DNA of 32,388 nucleotides from the NCBI GenBank assembly GCA_900542315.1, contig UQMV01000024.1:1-32388 (forward strand), in the 5' to 3' direction. The notes beneath the pieces were generated by a model that was not told where the DNA came from, made no database searches, and saw only the letters and a program-made list of their open reading frames with translations. The position numbers were made by a program, and so were the translations under genes. This document shows positions 24,687 to 32,334 of this stretch, one piece after another. Origin of the DNA: an uncultured Collinsella sp. Its GTDB lineage: Bacteria > Actinomycetota > Coriobacteriia > Coriobacteriales > Coriobacteriaceae. Positions within the stretch are counted from its first letter, which is position 1. The number at the start of each line of letters is the position of its first letter.

Positions 24687-24833
24687 TTGTTCAAAGCGGT
24701 AAAACCCGTGGTACAGGTCGCTTTGTTGATCGTCGGAATTGCCATGGTGTGCTTTGGCGTTATGCGTGGCGAGGCGGATGCCGTGCTGGCCAAAGCGATT
24801 AGGCTGTGCTTGGAGTGTATCGGAATTGGATAA
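24687..24833 (+). CDS. CD1871A-type CXXC small membrane protein
   Basis: A 48-residue peptide starting with TTG, eight bases after AAAGGAG. It has one membrane helix (VVQVALLIVGIAMVCFGVMR) and ends EADAVLAKAIRLCLECIGIG, the typical CLECIGIG tail of the CD1871A family of CXXC peptides. Such peptides lie directly upstream of NapH-like ferredoxins in many anaerobes, as here, where the next start overlaps this stop. A thiol or electron relay in the membrane is inferred. Confidence 0.85.
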   Translation: MFKAVKPVVQVALLIVGIAMVCFGVMRGEADAVLAKAIRLCLECIGIG

Positions 24834-25728
24834 AAGAGAAAACACTGCGTCGCATGTTTTGGCCCGATTTCGCGGATTCATCCAGGCGGCGGCGACGCTC
24901 ATCACCAACATTCACCTGCCAAACTTTGCCAAAGGCGGCATCTATCAGGGCGCGGGAAAAACAGTCTGCGTACCTGGACTTAATTGCTATTCGTGCCCCG
25001 CGGCATCGGGTGCGTGCCCCATCGGGTCGTTCCAGTCGGTGGTGGGTTCATCCAAGTTCAACTTTTCTTACTACGTTACCGGTACGCTCATTTTGCTCGG
25101 CGTGCTGCTGGGGCGCTTTGTATGCGGCTTTCTGTGCCCGTTTGGCTGGCTGCAGGAGCTGCTTCACAAGATTCCCGGCAAAAAGTTCTCCACGAAAAAG
25201 CTCAAGCCGCTCACGTACATCAAGTACGTCGTGCTGCTGTTTGCCGTGGTGCTGCTGCCTGTCTTGGTGGTTAACGACGTGGGCATGGGCGACCCGTTCT
25301 TTTGCAAGTACATCTGTCCACAGGGTGTGCTCGAGGGTGCCATTCCGCTGGCCATCGCCAATGCCGGCATTCGATCTGCGTTGGGACATCTCTTTACTTG
25401 GAAACTTGTCGTTCTCATTGCCGTGGTAGTGCTGAGCGTTTTGTTCTACCGCCCTTTCTGCAAATGGATTTGTCCACTCGGCGCATTCTATGCGCTCATG
25501 AATAGGGTGTCCTTGTTGGGGATTCAGGTTGACGCGTGCAAATGCGTCTCGTGCGGCAAGTGTTCAAGGGTTTGTCAGATGGACGTTGATGTGGTTCGCG
25601 CGCCCAATCATGCCGAATGTATCCGGTGCGGAAAGTGCATCGGGGCCTGTCCCGTCGATGCCATCAGCTATCGCTATGGCCTGGATGTGTCGGCGGAAAA
25701 GCTCCCCTTGACCGCCGATAAAAAGTAA
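24826..25728 (+). CDS. NapH-like membrane polyferredoxin (4Fe-4S binding protein)
   Basis: 300 residues from a TTG that overlaps the previous gene. Five or so membrane segments alternate with cysteine motifs: CVPGLNCYSCPAASGACPIG (48-67), CGFLCPFG (100-107), CKYICPQG and CKWICPLG. The C-terminus holds two 4Fe-4S clusters, CKCVSCGKCSRVC and CIRCGKCIGACPVDAI. This is the NapH/NosR/CcoG-like family that carries electrons across or along the membrane. The CXXC peptide and thioredoxin lipoprotein on either side suggest that it delivers electrons to extracytoplasmic thiols. Confidence 0.9.
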   Translation: MDKRENTASHVLARFRGFIQAAATLITNIHLPNFAKGGIYQGAGKTVCVPGLNCYSCPAASGACPIGSFQSVVGSSKFNFSYYVTGTLILLGVLLGRFVCGFLCPFGWLQELLHKIPGKKFSTKKLKPLTYIKYVVLLFAVVLLPVLVVNDVGMGDPFFCKYICPQGVLEGAIPLAIANAGIRSALGHLFTWKLVVLIAVVVLSVLFYRPFCKWICPLGAFYALMNRVSLLGIQVDACKCVSCGKCSRVCQMDVDVVRAPNHAECIRCGKCIGACPVDAISYRYGLDVSAEKLPLTADKK

Positions 25729-25757
25729 ACAAGCTTCGACAAAACGGAGGAATGACT

Positions 25758-26729
25758 ATGAAGCTTTCTAAGATTGCGGCCCTGTTTATGGTGCCAGTAT
25801 TGGCCTTGTGTCTTGTGGCGTGTTCGGCGCCCAGTGGCAATGCGAGCGAATCTGCGAGCTCCGATCCTAAGATCGCAGAACTCACTGCACAGAAGCCGAC
25901 CAATGCCGATGAGGCCGCCGAGCTGTATGCAAAACTCATGCAGAAGGAGAACGATATCTTTTCGAGTGATAACGCGCTGTGGGAAAAGGTATTCAATGCG
26001 GCAAATAAAGACTCGGCAATGATTGAGGACGGCAGCAATTACGGCGATTTCCTGCTCAAGACCATCGATGGCGCCAAGGATGAGTTCACGGCGGATGAGC
26101 TTAAGACGCTCAAGGCCGGTGCACAGCAGATCAAGGAGATCGAGGACAAGCTCGAGAGCTTGGAGAAGGAGTTCCCCGGCTGTGGAAGCACGCCGAGCGC
26201 AGGCGAGAGCGTCGACGCTTCGACCGCTGGCATGACGGCTGGTGCCAATGCTTCGAGCGAGGCGACGAAGTTCCCCAGCTTTACGGGCAAGGATCTGGAT
26301 GGAAACGACGTGAGCAGCGACGAGCTGTTCGCTAAGAACAAGGTCACCGTCATGAACTTCTGGTTCACCACTTGCAAGCCGTGCGTGGGCGAGCTGGGCG
26401 ATCTTGAGAAACTGAATAAGGAGCTTGCCGAGAAGGGCGGTCAGGTCGTGGGTGTCAATTCCTTTACGCTCGATGGCAACAAGGGCGAGATTGCAGATGC
26501 CAAGGACGTGCTGAGCAAGAAGGGCGTGACATATAAGAACATCTGGTTCAAGTCGGATAGCGAGGCCGGTAAGTTCACGTCAAATTTGTTCTCGTTCCCG
26601 ACAACGTATGTCATCGATCAGAATGGCAACATCATAGGGGAGCCCATCGTGGGAGCCATCAGCTCCGCCGAGCAGCGTGCAGCACTCAACAAACTTATCG
26701 ACCAGGCGATTGCGAATAGTGAACAGTAA
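25758..26729 (+). CDS. thioredoxin-fold lipoprotein (TlpA/ResA-like)
   Basis: 323 residues. The lipobox LVAC ends at Cys22. A helical, acidic insert (about 30-140) is followed by a Ser/Ala linker and a TlpA/AhpC-TSA domain from 170. The redox motif is CKPC (206-209) in MNFWFTTCKPCVGEL, and a cis-proline follows in FSFPTTYVIDQNG. CKPC is less common than the CxPC motifs of ResA. GGAGG is seven bases before ATG 25758, so that start is chosen over ATG 25752. It is 29 nt after the polyferredoxin gene and is its likely electron acceptor, reducing disulfides outside the membrane. Confidence 0.92.
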   Translation: MKLSKIAALFMVPVLALCLVACSAPSGNASESASSDPKIAELTAQKPTNADEAAELYAKLMQKENDIFSSDNALWEKVFNAANKDSAMIEDGSNYGDFLLKTIDGAKDEFTADELKTLKAGAQQIKEIEDKLESLEKEFPGCGSTPSAGESVDASTAGMTAGANASSEATKFPSFTGKDLDGNDVSSDELFAKNKVTVMNFWFTTCKPCVGELGDLEKLNKELAEKGGQVVGVNSFTLDGNKGEIADAKDVLSKKGVTYKNIWFKSDSEAGKFTSNLFSFPTTYVIDQNGNIIGEPIVGAISSAEQRAALNKLIDQAIANSEQ

Positions 26730-26808
26730 AAAACGCGTAAAGCATGGCGATGATCGTGCACCGCTGTGCGGAGTAGTCTGCTGCCTTTCAAGATAAGCTC
26801 CACCATAT

Positions 26809-26836
26809 AGAGGTCCCGCTCGGGACCTCTTCTTTT
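26809..26836 (+). terminator. rho-independent terminator of the redox operon
   Basis: AGAGGTCCCG-CT-CGGGACCTCT, a perfect 10-bp stem followed by TCTTTT. 26731-26808 holds nothing else. Confidence 0.9.
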
Positions 26837-26950
26837 AGGCGTCGTCCCGTTCGTTTTTTGATGCGGTTCCCTACATTCCTCACTGGTGTCGGTGAAAAAT
26901 GGGGATAGAGTAGGACAAACGCGTCGAATACGAACGGCGGAGGAGAGCGG

Positions 26951-29900
26951 GTGAACGTGCCCGCGCGGGAGAGGTTGCCGTCCATGCTGGAGCTCAAAGG
27001 TATTTGCAAAAGGTACGTCACGCAGTCGTTTACGCAGGTGGCGCTCGATAACGTGAGCCTGGCTTTTCGCGATAACGAGTTCGTGGCCATTCTGGGTCCC
27101 TCGGGCTCGGGCAAAACTACGATGCTCAACGTTATCGGCGGACTCGACCACTTTGACTCGGGCGACCTGCTGATCGATGACATCTCGACCAAGGACTTTC
27201 ACGATCGCGATTGGGATGCCTATCGCAACAACCGCATCGGCTTTGTGTTCCAGAGCTATAACCTCATTCCGCATCAGACCATTTTGGAAAACGTGGAGCT
27301 GGCGCTTACGCTCACGGGCGTGGGACACGCCGAGCGCCGTCAGCGTGTGCGCGAGGCGTTGGAGAAAGTCGGCCTGGGCGAGCACGTTAACAAGCGCCCG
27401 AGCCAGCTTTCGGGCGGGCAGATGCAACGTGTGGCCATCGCCCGCGCCCTGATCAACGATCCCGAGATTGTGCTGGCCGACGAGCCTACCGGCGCTTTGG
27501 ACTCAACCACATCCGTGCAGGTCATGGACCTGCTCAAAGAGGTTGCCCGCGACCGTCTGGTCATCATGGTCACGCACAATCCCGAGTTGGCGTACCAATA
27601 CGCCACGCGCATCGTTAACCTGGCGGACGGCAAGATCACCGACGATTCCGATCCTTTCGATGTCGCCAAAGCCGCACGTCGCGAGGCTAAGCCTACGCGC
27701 AAAACCTCGATGAGCTTTGTGACGGCGCTAGGGCTTTCTGCCCGAAACCTCATGACCAAAAAGGGCCGTACGGCCATGACTGCCTTTGCGGGCTCGATTG
27801 GCATTATCGGCATCGCAGCGATCCTGGCGCTATCCAATGGCGTGAACAATTACATCAAAAAGGTCGAGGAGGATACGCTCTCGAGTTACCCGCTCACCAT
27901 TTCCAAGCAGGATTACGACCTGTCGTCCATGATGGGCGGGCAGGGGGCTGCGGATGACGGCTCGTCTGAAAACGTGGATTCGTCCGACGACAGTGCCGGC
28001 GGCAAGGCTAAGGGAACCGATAAGATTCCCGTGGTCACGGCCGTAAAGGATATGTTTGCGAGCGTTAAGTCCAACGACATGACGAGCTTTAAGTCATGGC
28101 TCGATGCCGGTGGCGACGGCATCGATAAAGAGGTCAATGCCATTCAGTACGGCTACGGTGTATCGCCGGTTGTCTATCGTGCCGGCAAGGGCGATGAGAA
28201 GCCTGTCCGGCTGGTGCCCAATGCCATGACCGAGGCCATGAGCGGAGGCGCGAGCTCGGCGGCAACGGTGAGCATGGAATCCATGGGAACCTCGGTCTTT
28301 AACGAGATGATTGACGACCAGAGCCTGCTCGACAGCCAGTACGATGTCGTCGCCGGTCATTGGCCCACGTCTGCCAACGAAGCCGTGATGGTGCTTTCGA
28401 GCCGCGGCACGGTGGGCGACTATACGCTCTATAGCATCGGTGCGCTGGATATCGATGAGCTCAACGATCTGGTAAACAGCGCTATGACGGCTGACGGTGG
28501 GGTCGAAACGCCCGAGACCGGCACCGACTTTACCTACGACGATGCGCTGTCTACCACGTTTAAGGTGCTGTCGCCGGCCGATGCGTATCGCAAAAACGAA
28601 GAGACTGGCATGTGGACTGACATGTCTGACGATGCCGACTTTATGACGGCCAAGGTTGCCGACGGTATTGACGTGCGCATTGTGGGCGTGGTGCGACCTA
28701 ACGAGACGGCCAACGCGAGCGCATTGACCCCGGGCATTGCCTATACGCATGCGCTGACTTGCCAGCTTATGGAGCGCGCCGCCGATTCACAGATTGTGAA
28801 GGAGCAACTTGCCCATCCCGAGACGGATGTCTTTACGGGCAAGTCTTTCGATGAACTGCAAGGCGAGGCCAAACAAGGCGTGGATCTGAGCAGCATGTTC
28901 AGCGTGGACGAGGCGGCGCTCAAGAGCGCGTTCTCGTTTGATGCGTCTGCACTCTCGGGTGCGGCCGGCGGTATGGACCTTTCTGGTATCGACTTATCCG
29001 GGTTGGACATTGACCTCTCGGACGTTGGCAAGGACATCGACTTCAGCGACATCATGGCAAAAGCGCCAACCCCAGATTTCTCGGGCATCTTTGACGGTCT
29101 GGAACTCACGCCCGAGCAAATGCAGCAGGTGGGAACACTAGCCAACCAGCTGTTTGAGGGCTTTTTGCAGTCTGATCAGTTTAAGGCACTGACACCCGAT
29201 GATCTTAAGGACGCGTCAAAGCTTGCCGCCGCGTTCTCGACGTATCTTGAGAGTGATACGGCAGCCCAGCAAATCCTGGCCCAGCTCAAAGCGCTCGGCG
29301 GCGATGCCCTGGCCGAGCGCCTGCAGCAGGCGATGACCGACTATGTGCAAAAGCAGCTGGCTCCGTATCTGCAACAGGCTATGGATCAGATGATGAAGTC
29401 GATCAGCGACCAGATTGCGGCGACGGTGTCAGCTCAGCTCAAGGCAGGCGCGGCAGGGCTCATGGGCCAGATGGCGACGCAGATGTCATCGAGTTTTGCC
29501 AACCTGGCGAGCGCTATGCGTGTGGATGCGAGCGCCTTTGCTCGTGCCATCCATTTCAACATGGACGCCGAGGACCTGAGTTCGCTCATGATGAGCTATG
29601 CCAAGGCGTCGAAGCTCACCTACGACAACAATCTGACCACGTTGGGCTATGCGGATGAGGCCGACCCCATCTCGGTTAAGATTTTCCCGCGTGACTTTGA
29701 GGCCAAGGAGCGAGTACTCGACCATATCGATGCGTACAACAAGCAGGTCAAAGCCGCTGGCCACGATGATCGGGCAATTTCGTACACCGACTACATGGGC
29801 ATCATCATGGGTTCGGTGACCGACATCGTGAACACCATCAGCTTGGTGCTCATCGCATTCGTAAGCATCAGCCTGGTGGTGAGCTCCATCATGATCGGCA

Positions 29901-30238
29901 TCATCACGTACATCAGCGTGCTGGAGCGCAAAAAGGAGATTGGCATTCTGCGTGCGATTGGCGCGTCGAAGCGTAACGTGGCAAACGTGTTCAACGCCGA
30001 GACCTTTATCGAGGGCCTCATTGCCGGCGTCTTTGCTGTTGTCGTCGTGGTGGCCGTGAGCTTCCCGGTCAATGCTTGGGCGCTTGCGGCCAAACAGGTC
30101 CCCAACCTGATGAGCCTGCCCGTGCAGGATGCGCTGGTGCTCATCGCGATTTCGGTGCTGCTAACGGTCGTCGCCGGTTTGCTACCGGCCCGCAGTGCAT
30201 CCAAAAAAGATCCCGTAGAGGCCCTGCGCTCCGAATAA
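26951..30238 (+). CDS. ABC transporter ATPase-permease fusion (MacB/FtsX type) with large ectodomain
   Basis: 1095 residues. The N-terminal ATPase has Walker A GPSGSGKTT (49-57), signature LSGGQMQR (153-160) and Walker B IVLADEPTGALD. TM1 lies near 270-295 (MTAFAGSIGIIGIAAILALS). An ectodomain of about 660 residues follows, including a pentapeptide-like run (DLSGIDLSGLDIDLSDVGKD) and long helices. Three C-terminal membrane segments and the FtsX ending ARSASKKDPVEALRSE close it. Such exporters are typically mechanotransmission pumps for peptides or lipoproteins. GTG 26951 has GGAGGAGAG upstream; ATG 26984 is an alternative start. Confidence 0.92.
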   Translation: MNVPARERLPSMLELKGICKRYVTQSFTQVALDNVSLAFRDNEFVAILGPSGSGKTTMLNVIGGLDHFDSGDLLIDDISTKDFHDRDWDAYRNNRIGFVFQSYNLIPHQTILENVELALTLTGVGHAERRQRVREALEKVGLGEHVNKRPSQLSGGQMQRVAIARALINDPEIVLADEPTGALDSTTSVQVMDLLKEVARDRLVIMVTHNPELAYQYATRIVNLADGKITDDSDPFDVAKAARREAKPTRKTSMSFVTALGLSARNLMTKKGRTAMTAFAGSIGIIGIAAILALSNGVNNYIKKVEEDTLSSYPLTISKQDYDLSSMMGGQGAADDGSSENVDSSDDSAGGKAKGTDKIPVVTAVKDMFASVKSNDMTSFKSWLDAGGDGIDKEVNAIQYGYGVSPVVYRAGKGDEKPVRLVPNAMTEAMSGGASSAATVSMESMGTSVFNEMIDDQSLLDSQYDVVAGHWPTSANEAVMVLSSRGTVGDYTLYSIGALDIDELNDLVNSAMTADGGVETPETGTDFTYDDALSTTFKVLSPADAYRKNEETGMWTDMSDDADFMTAKVADGIDVRIVGVVRPNETANASALTPGIAYTHALTCQLMERAADSQIVKEQLAHPETDVFTGKSFDELQGEAKQGVDLSSMFSVDEAALKSAFSFDASALSGAAGGMDLSGIDLSGLDIDLSDVGKDIDFSDIMAKAPTPDFSGIFDGLELTPEQMQQVGTLANQLFEGFLQSDQFKALTPDDLKDASKLAAAFSTYLESDTAAQQILAQLKALGGDALAERLQQAMTDYVQKQLAPYLQQAMDQMMKSISDQIAATVSAQLKAGAAGLMGQMATQMSSSFANLASAMRVDASAFARAIHFNMDAEDLSSLMMSYAKASKLTYDNNLTTLGYADEADPISVKIFPRDFEAKERVLDHIDAYNKQVKAAGHDDRAISYTDYMGIIMGSVTDIVNTISLVLIAFVSISLVVSSIMIGIITYISVLERKKEIGILRAIGASKRNVANVFNAETFIEGLIAGVFAVVVVVAVSFPVNAWALAAKQVPNLMSLPVQDALVLIAISVLLTVVAGLLPARSASKKDPVEALRSE

Positions 30239-30271
30239 TGTGACAAAGGGACAGTCCCTTTGTCGCATTGA
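30239..30271. repeat. GTGACAAAGGGAC palindromic repeat, copy 1
   Basis: GACAAAGGGAC-A-GTCCCTTTGTC, 11-bp perfect arms around one base (30242-30264), inside a longer unit ending CGCATTGA that recurs at 30420-30453. It starts right at the ABC transporter stop and could also serve as its terminator hairpin. Confidence 0.8.
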
Positions 30272-30419
30272 ACGGCATGTAAATCGAGATCTATTACTTT
30301 TCACTTGTTCACTTCCCGGGAAAGTATTCACTTTTGTTGTATGGGGTGCGGCTGGAGGATGGTCATCGTCCAGTAGTCACCTCTATCTTGTGAATCGCCT
30401 GAAGCACAAGGCATAATGC

Positions 30420-30453
30420 ATGTGACAAGGGGGCAGTCCCTTTGCCGCATTGA
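30420..30453. repeat. GTGACAAAGGGAC palindromic repeat, copy 2
   Basis: The same unit as 30239-30271 with a few substitutions (GTGACAAGGGGGC, then TTTGCCGCATTGA). It lies 12 bases before the tRNA-dihydrouridine synthase start. Between the copies are three TTCACTT motifs and a TTCCCGGGAA palindrome (about 30300-30345), and no gene. Confidence 0.75.
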
Positions 30454-30464
30454 TCTGAGAGTAG

Positions 30465-31424
30465 ATGTTGATGATTCTATCGTTGGCCCCTATGGAGGGG
30501 ATTACCGGGCATGTGTTCCGTCGCGTGCATGCGGAGTGCTTCGGTGCGCTCGATTGCTATTACACGCCGTTCTTGCCGCCGCCGCGGGTGGGAAACCGCT
30601 TTGGCGGCAAGGCGTTTAAGGAGATCGATTCTGCCAACAACCAGGGACTCAACGTGGTGCCCCAGCTCATGTCCAAGAACGCGGACGAGTTTGTATGGGC
30701 GGCACAGGTGCTCGCCGACATGGGCTACCGCGAGGTCAATCTCAACCTGGGTTGCCCCTCGGGGACGGTTGTCGCCAAGGGCAAGGGTTCGGGTTTCTTG
30801 CGCAATCTCGACGAGCTCGAGGTGTTCTTGAGTGATGTGTGCGAGCGGTCGCCGTTGCCGGTATCGGTAAAGACCAGGCTGGGGCTGGAGAGCGACGACG
30901 AATACGAGCGCGTGCTCGATCTGTATTGCCGCATGCCGCTGGCAGAGCTGATTGTGCACCCGCGCGTGCAAAAGGACCGCTATACGGGCTCGCCGCGCAA
31001 GGAGTTCTATGGCGAAACGCTAGAGCGTGCGCCGTTTCCGGTCGCCTATAACGGTGACATTTTTGATCTTGAGGATATGGATGCGCTGGTGGAGGCCTAT
31101 CCCGGCACGCGCCATGTAATGCTGGGGCGCGGCCTCCTCGCGAACCCCGCGCTGGCTCGCATGGTCAAGGGCGGCCCTGCTGCCACGGCTGCTGAGCTGC
31201 AGCGCTTCCACGACACGCTGTTTGCGGCCTATGCAGAAGAGATTGGCGGTAACGCGGTCTTTCGTATGAAGGAGTGGTGGTTCTACGCCAAGTGCGCTTT
31301 CGCCGACCCCGCTACCGTTCACAAGCTCGTACGCAAGACTAAAAAGGTCGACGAATATCGCGCCGCCGTCGAGCGCGTCTTTCGCGAGCAGCCACTTGCA
31401 CTCATAGCTCGCTTCCACGGCTAG
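30465..31424 (+). CDS. dus: tRNA-dihydrouridine synthase
   Basis: A 319-residue FMN-dependent TIM-barrel enzyme that reduces uridine in tRNA D-loops. The N-terminal LSLAPMEGIT is the FMN-binding signature. LNLGCPSG holds catalytic Cys97, followed by KGKGSGFLRN, then VKTRLGLE, ELIVHPRVQKDRYTG and YNGDIF, and MLGRGLLANP at the phosphate site. The class (DusB- or DusC-like) cannot be settled by eye. Starts at ATG 30465 or 30471 are equivalent; the ribosome site is weak (GAGAG). It lies alone between two repeats. Confidence 0.92.
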   Translation: MLMILSLAPMEGITGHVFRRVHAECFGALDCYYTPFLPPPRVGNRFGGKAFKEIDSANNQGLNVVPQLMSKNADEFVWAAQVLADMGYREVNLNLGCPSGTVVAKGKGSGFLRNLDELEVFLSDVCERSPLPVSVKTRLGLESDDEYERVLDLYCRMPLAELIVHPRVQKDRYTGSPRKEFYGETLERAPFPVAYNGDIFDLEDMDALVEAYPGTRHVMLGRGLLANPALARMVKGGPAATAAELQRFHDTLFAAYAEEIGGNAVFRMKEWWFYAKCAFADPATVHKLVRKTKKVDEYRAAVERVFREQPLALIARFHG

Positions 31425-31484
31425 TTGGTCGTTGGGGACGTTCTTTAACGACTAGTCATTTAAGAACGTCCCCAATGACTAGCC
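31420..31484. repeat. TTGGGGACGTTCTT palindromic element
   Basis: Perfect 14-bp arms at 31432-31445 and 31462-31475, around a loop with the small palindrome GACTAGTC, and outer imperfect arms (GGCTAGT/ACTAGCC). It overlaps the dus stop codon and could end that transcript. A decayed relative lies at 32149-32190. Confidence 0.8.
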
Positions 31485-31493
31485 ACAAAAAGC

Positions 31494-31548
31494 TGTACGT
31501 CAGCATCCAAAGATGTCGAAAAATGTCGACTTTGGATGCTGACGTACA
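31494..31548. repeat. 19-bp perfect inverted repeat
   Basis: TGTACGTCAGCATCCAAAG (31494-31512) is mirrored exactly at 31530-31548 around a 17-nt loop that itself contains two GTCGA motifs. It lies between the convergent dus and RHH genes and follows the preceding palindrome by ten bases. Confidence 0.8.
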
Positions 31549-31567
31549 TGTTTGGGTCGGCGGGGGA

Positions 31568-31834
31568 CTAGGCAATCATTGCATCGAGCGTGATGAGCTC
31601 CCTGAGTCGCTCTGTGCGTGTTTGCCCATGGCGCTTTGCCTTCTCGTCAAACGCTTCAAGAACCGATTCACCCACACGTGCCGATAAAACAACGCTTGGC
31701 TCATCGGAGATCGACGGCCTTCCCAGCTTGATGGTGCGGCCCTTCGGCCACTCATCTTTTTCGTATGCCTCCGCGGCTTTCTCCAACTCTCCGGGAGCAA
31801 ACCCCATCATCTTTTCGAGCTGCTTAGCGTCCAT
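31568..31834 (-). CDS. ribbon-helix-helix (CopG-like) regulator or orphan antitoxin
   Basis: 88 residues. The N-terminal half (MDAKQLEKMMGFAPGELEKA, then AYEKDEWPKGRTIKLGRPSI) is acidic and helical. The C-terminal half is a ribbon-helix-helix: SVVLSARVGESVLEAFDEKA followed by KRHGQTRTERLREL. AGGAGG lies five bases before ATG 31834. Its promoter carries two operator-like palindromes, as expected for an autoregulated antitoxin. No toxin gene is found on either side within the window; the downstream side holds only palindromes. Confidence 0.75.
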   Translation of the reverse strand: MDAKQLEKMMGFAPGELEKAAEAYEKDEWPKGRTIKLGRPSISDEPSVVLSARVGESVLEAFDEKAKRHGQTRTERLRELITLDAMIA

Positions 31835-31887
31835 AGCGCCTCCTATCGATCGACATAATGTCGAGCGCCGGTTCTCGGATTCTCTTT

Positions 31888-31917
31888 TTGTATACAATTT
31901 TGTAGACAAAAATACAA
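31888..31917 (-). promoter_or_regulatory. promoter and twin operators of the RHH gene
   Basis: Leftward TTGTAT (31912-31917), 17 bases, TATACA (31889-31894). Two copies of TTGTNNACAA, TTGTATACAA (31888-31897) and TTGTAGACAA (31900-31909), are set 12 bases apart and fill the promoter, a spacing that fits adjacent RHH dimers. Confidence 0.65.
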
Positions 31918-31966
31918 GCAGTTTATCGGGCTAATTAGCTTGTTTTGACCCGCCTGTTCGATAGGA

Positions 31967-32026
31967 AATGAGCATTGACGGCTTCGCTACTCCTTTGCTT
32001 TTCAGCTTGGAATTTGGATGCTCATT
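31967..32026. repeat. AATGAGCAT inverted repeat
   Basis: AATGAGCAT (31967-31975) and ATGCTCATT (32018-32026) enclose 42 nt. The gene-free stretch 31925-32388 contains this and three further palindromic elements, and no supported ORF. Confidence 0.45.
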
Positions 32027-32110
32027 GAACTTCCGGAGGGGAGCGCTTTATTAAGTTATCGAGATTCTGGGCAGGAACTCTCACTGGTCTTCGGTAATGG
32101 GACCAGCTTA

Positions 32111-32135
32111 ATTCGCGACACAGTGTGTCGCGAAT
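32111..32135. repeat. ATTCGCGACAC hairpin
   Basis: ATTCGCGACAC-AGT-GTGTCGCGAAT, 11-bp perfect arms with a 3-nt loop, without a T-run. Confidence 0.75.
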
Positions 32136-32148
32136 GGGAGTAGTCGTT

Positions 32149-32190
32149 AGGTGTCCTTCAATGGCTACTCATATAAGAACGTCCAAGTGT
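32149..32190. repeat. decayed copy of the TTGGGGACGTTCTT element
   Basis: The segment keeps TCGTTAGG...TCCTTCAA, CTACTCATATAAGAACGTCC and a following AAGTG, matching 31429-31480 with substitutions in the left arm, so the stem no longer pairs fully. Confidence 0.5.
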
Positions 32191-32334
32191 CGGATTTTGT
32201 CATTTAGTGTCGTTCTCAGCGACTATTCTGGAGGGTCGTGGTCAAAAAAGGGCAAATATGAGTACTGTTGCCATTATTGTTGCATTTATTTTGCTATAAA
32301 TAGCAGCTCCTGATGAGATTTGTTCGGTAGCGCG

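Noticed and set aside
26618..27427. Leftward 269-codon ORF
   Set aside because: It crosses the terminator and the start of the ABC gene antisense; no domain is visible.
32251..32294. Short ATG frame (MSTVAIIVAFILL) resembling the start of FeoB-associated small proteins
   Set aside because: It stops after 13 codons, has no cysteines and no Fe transport gene nearby.
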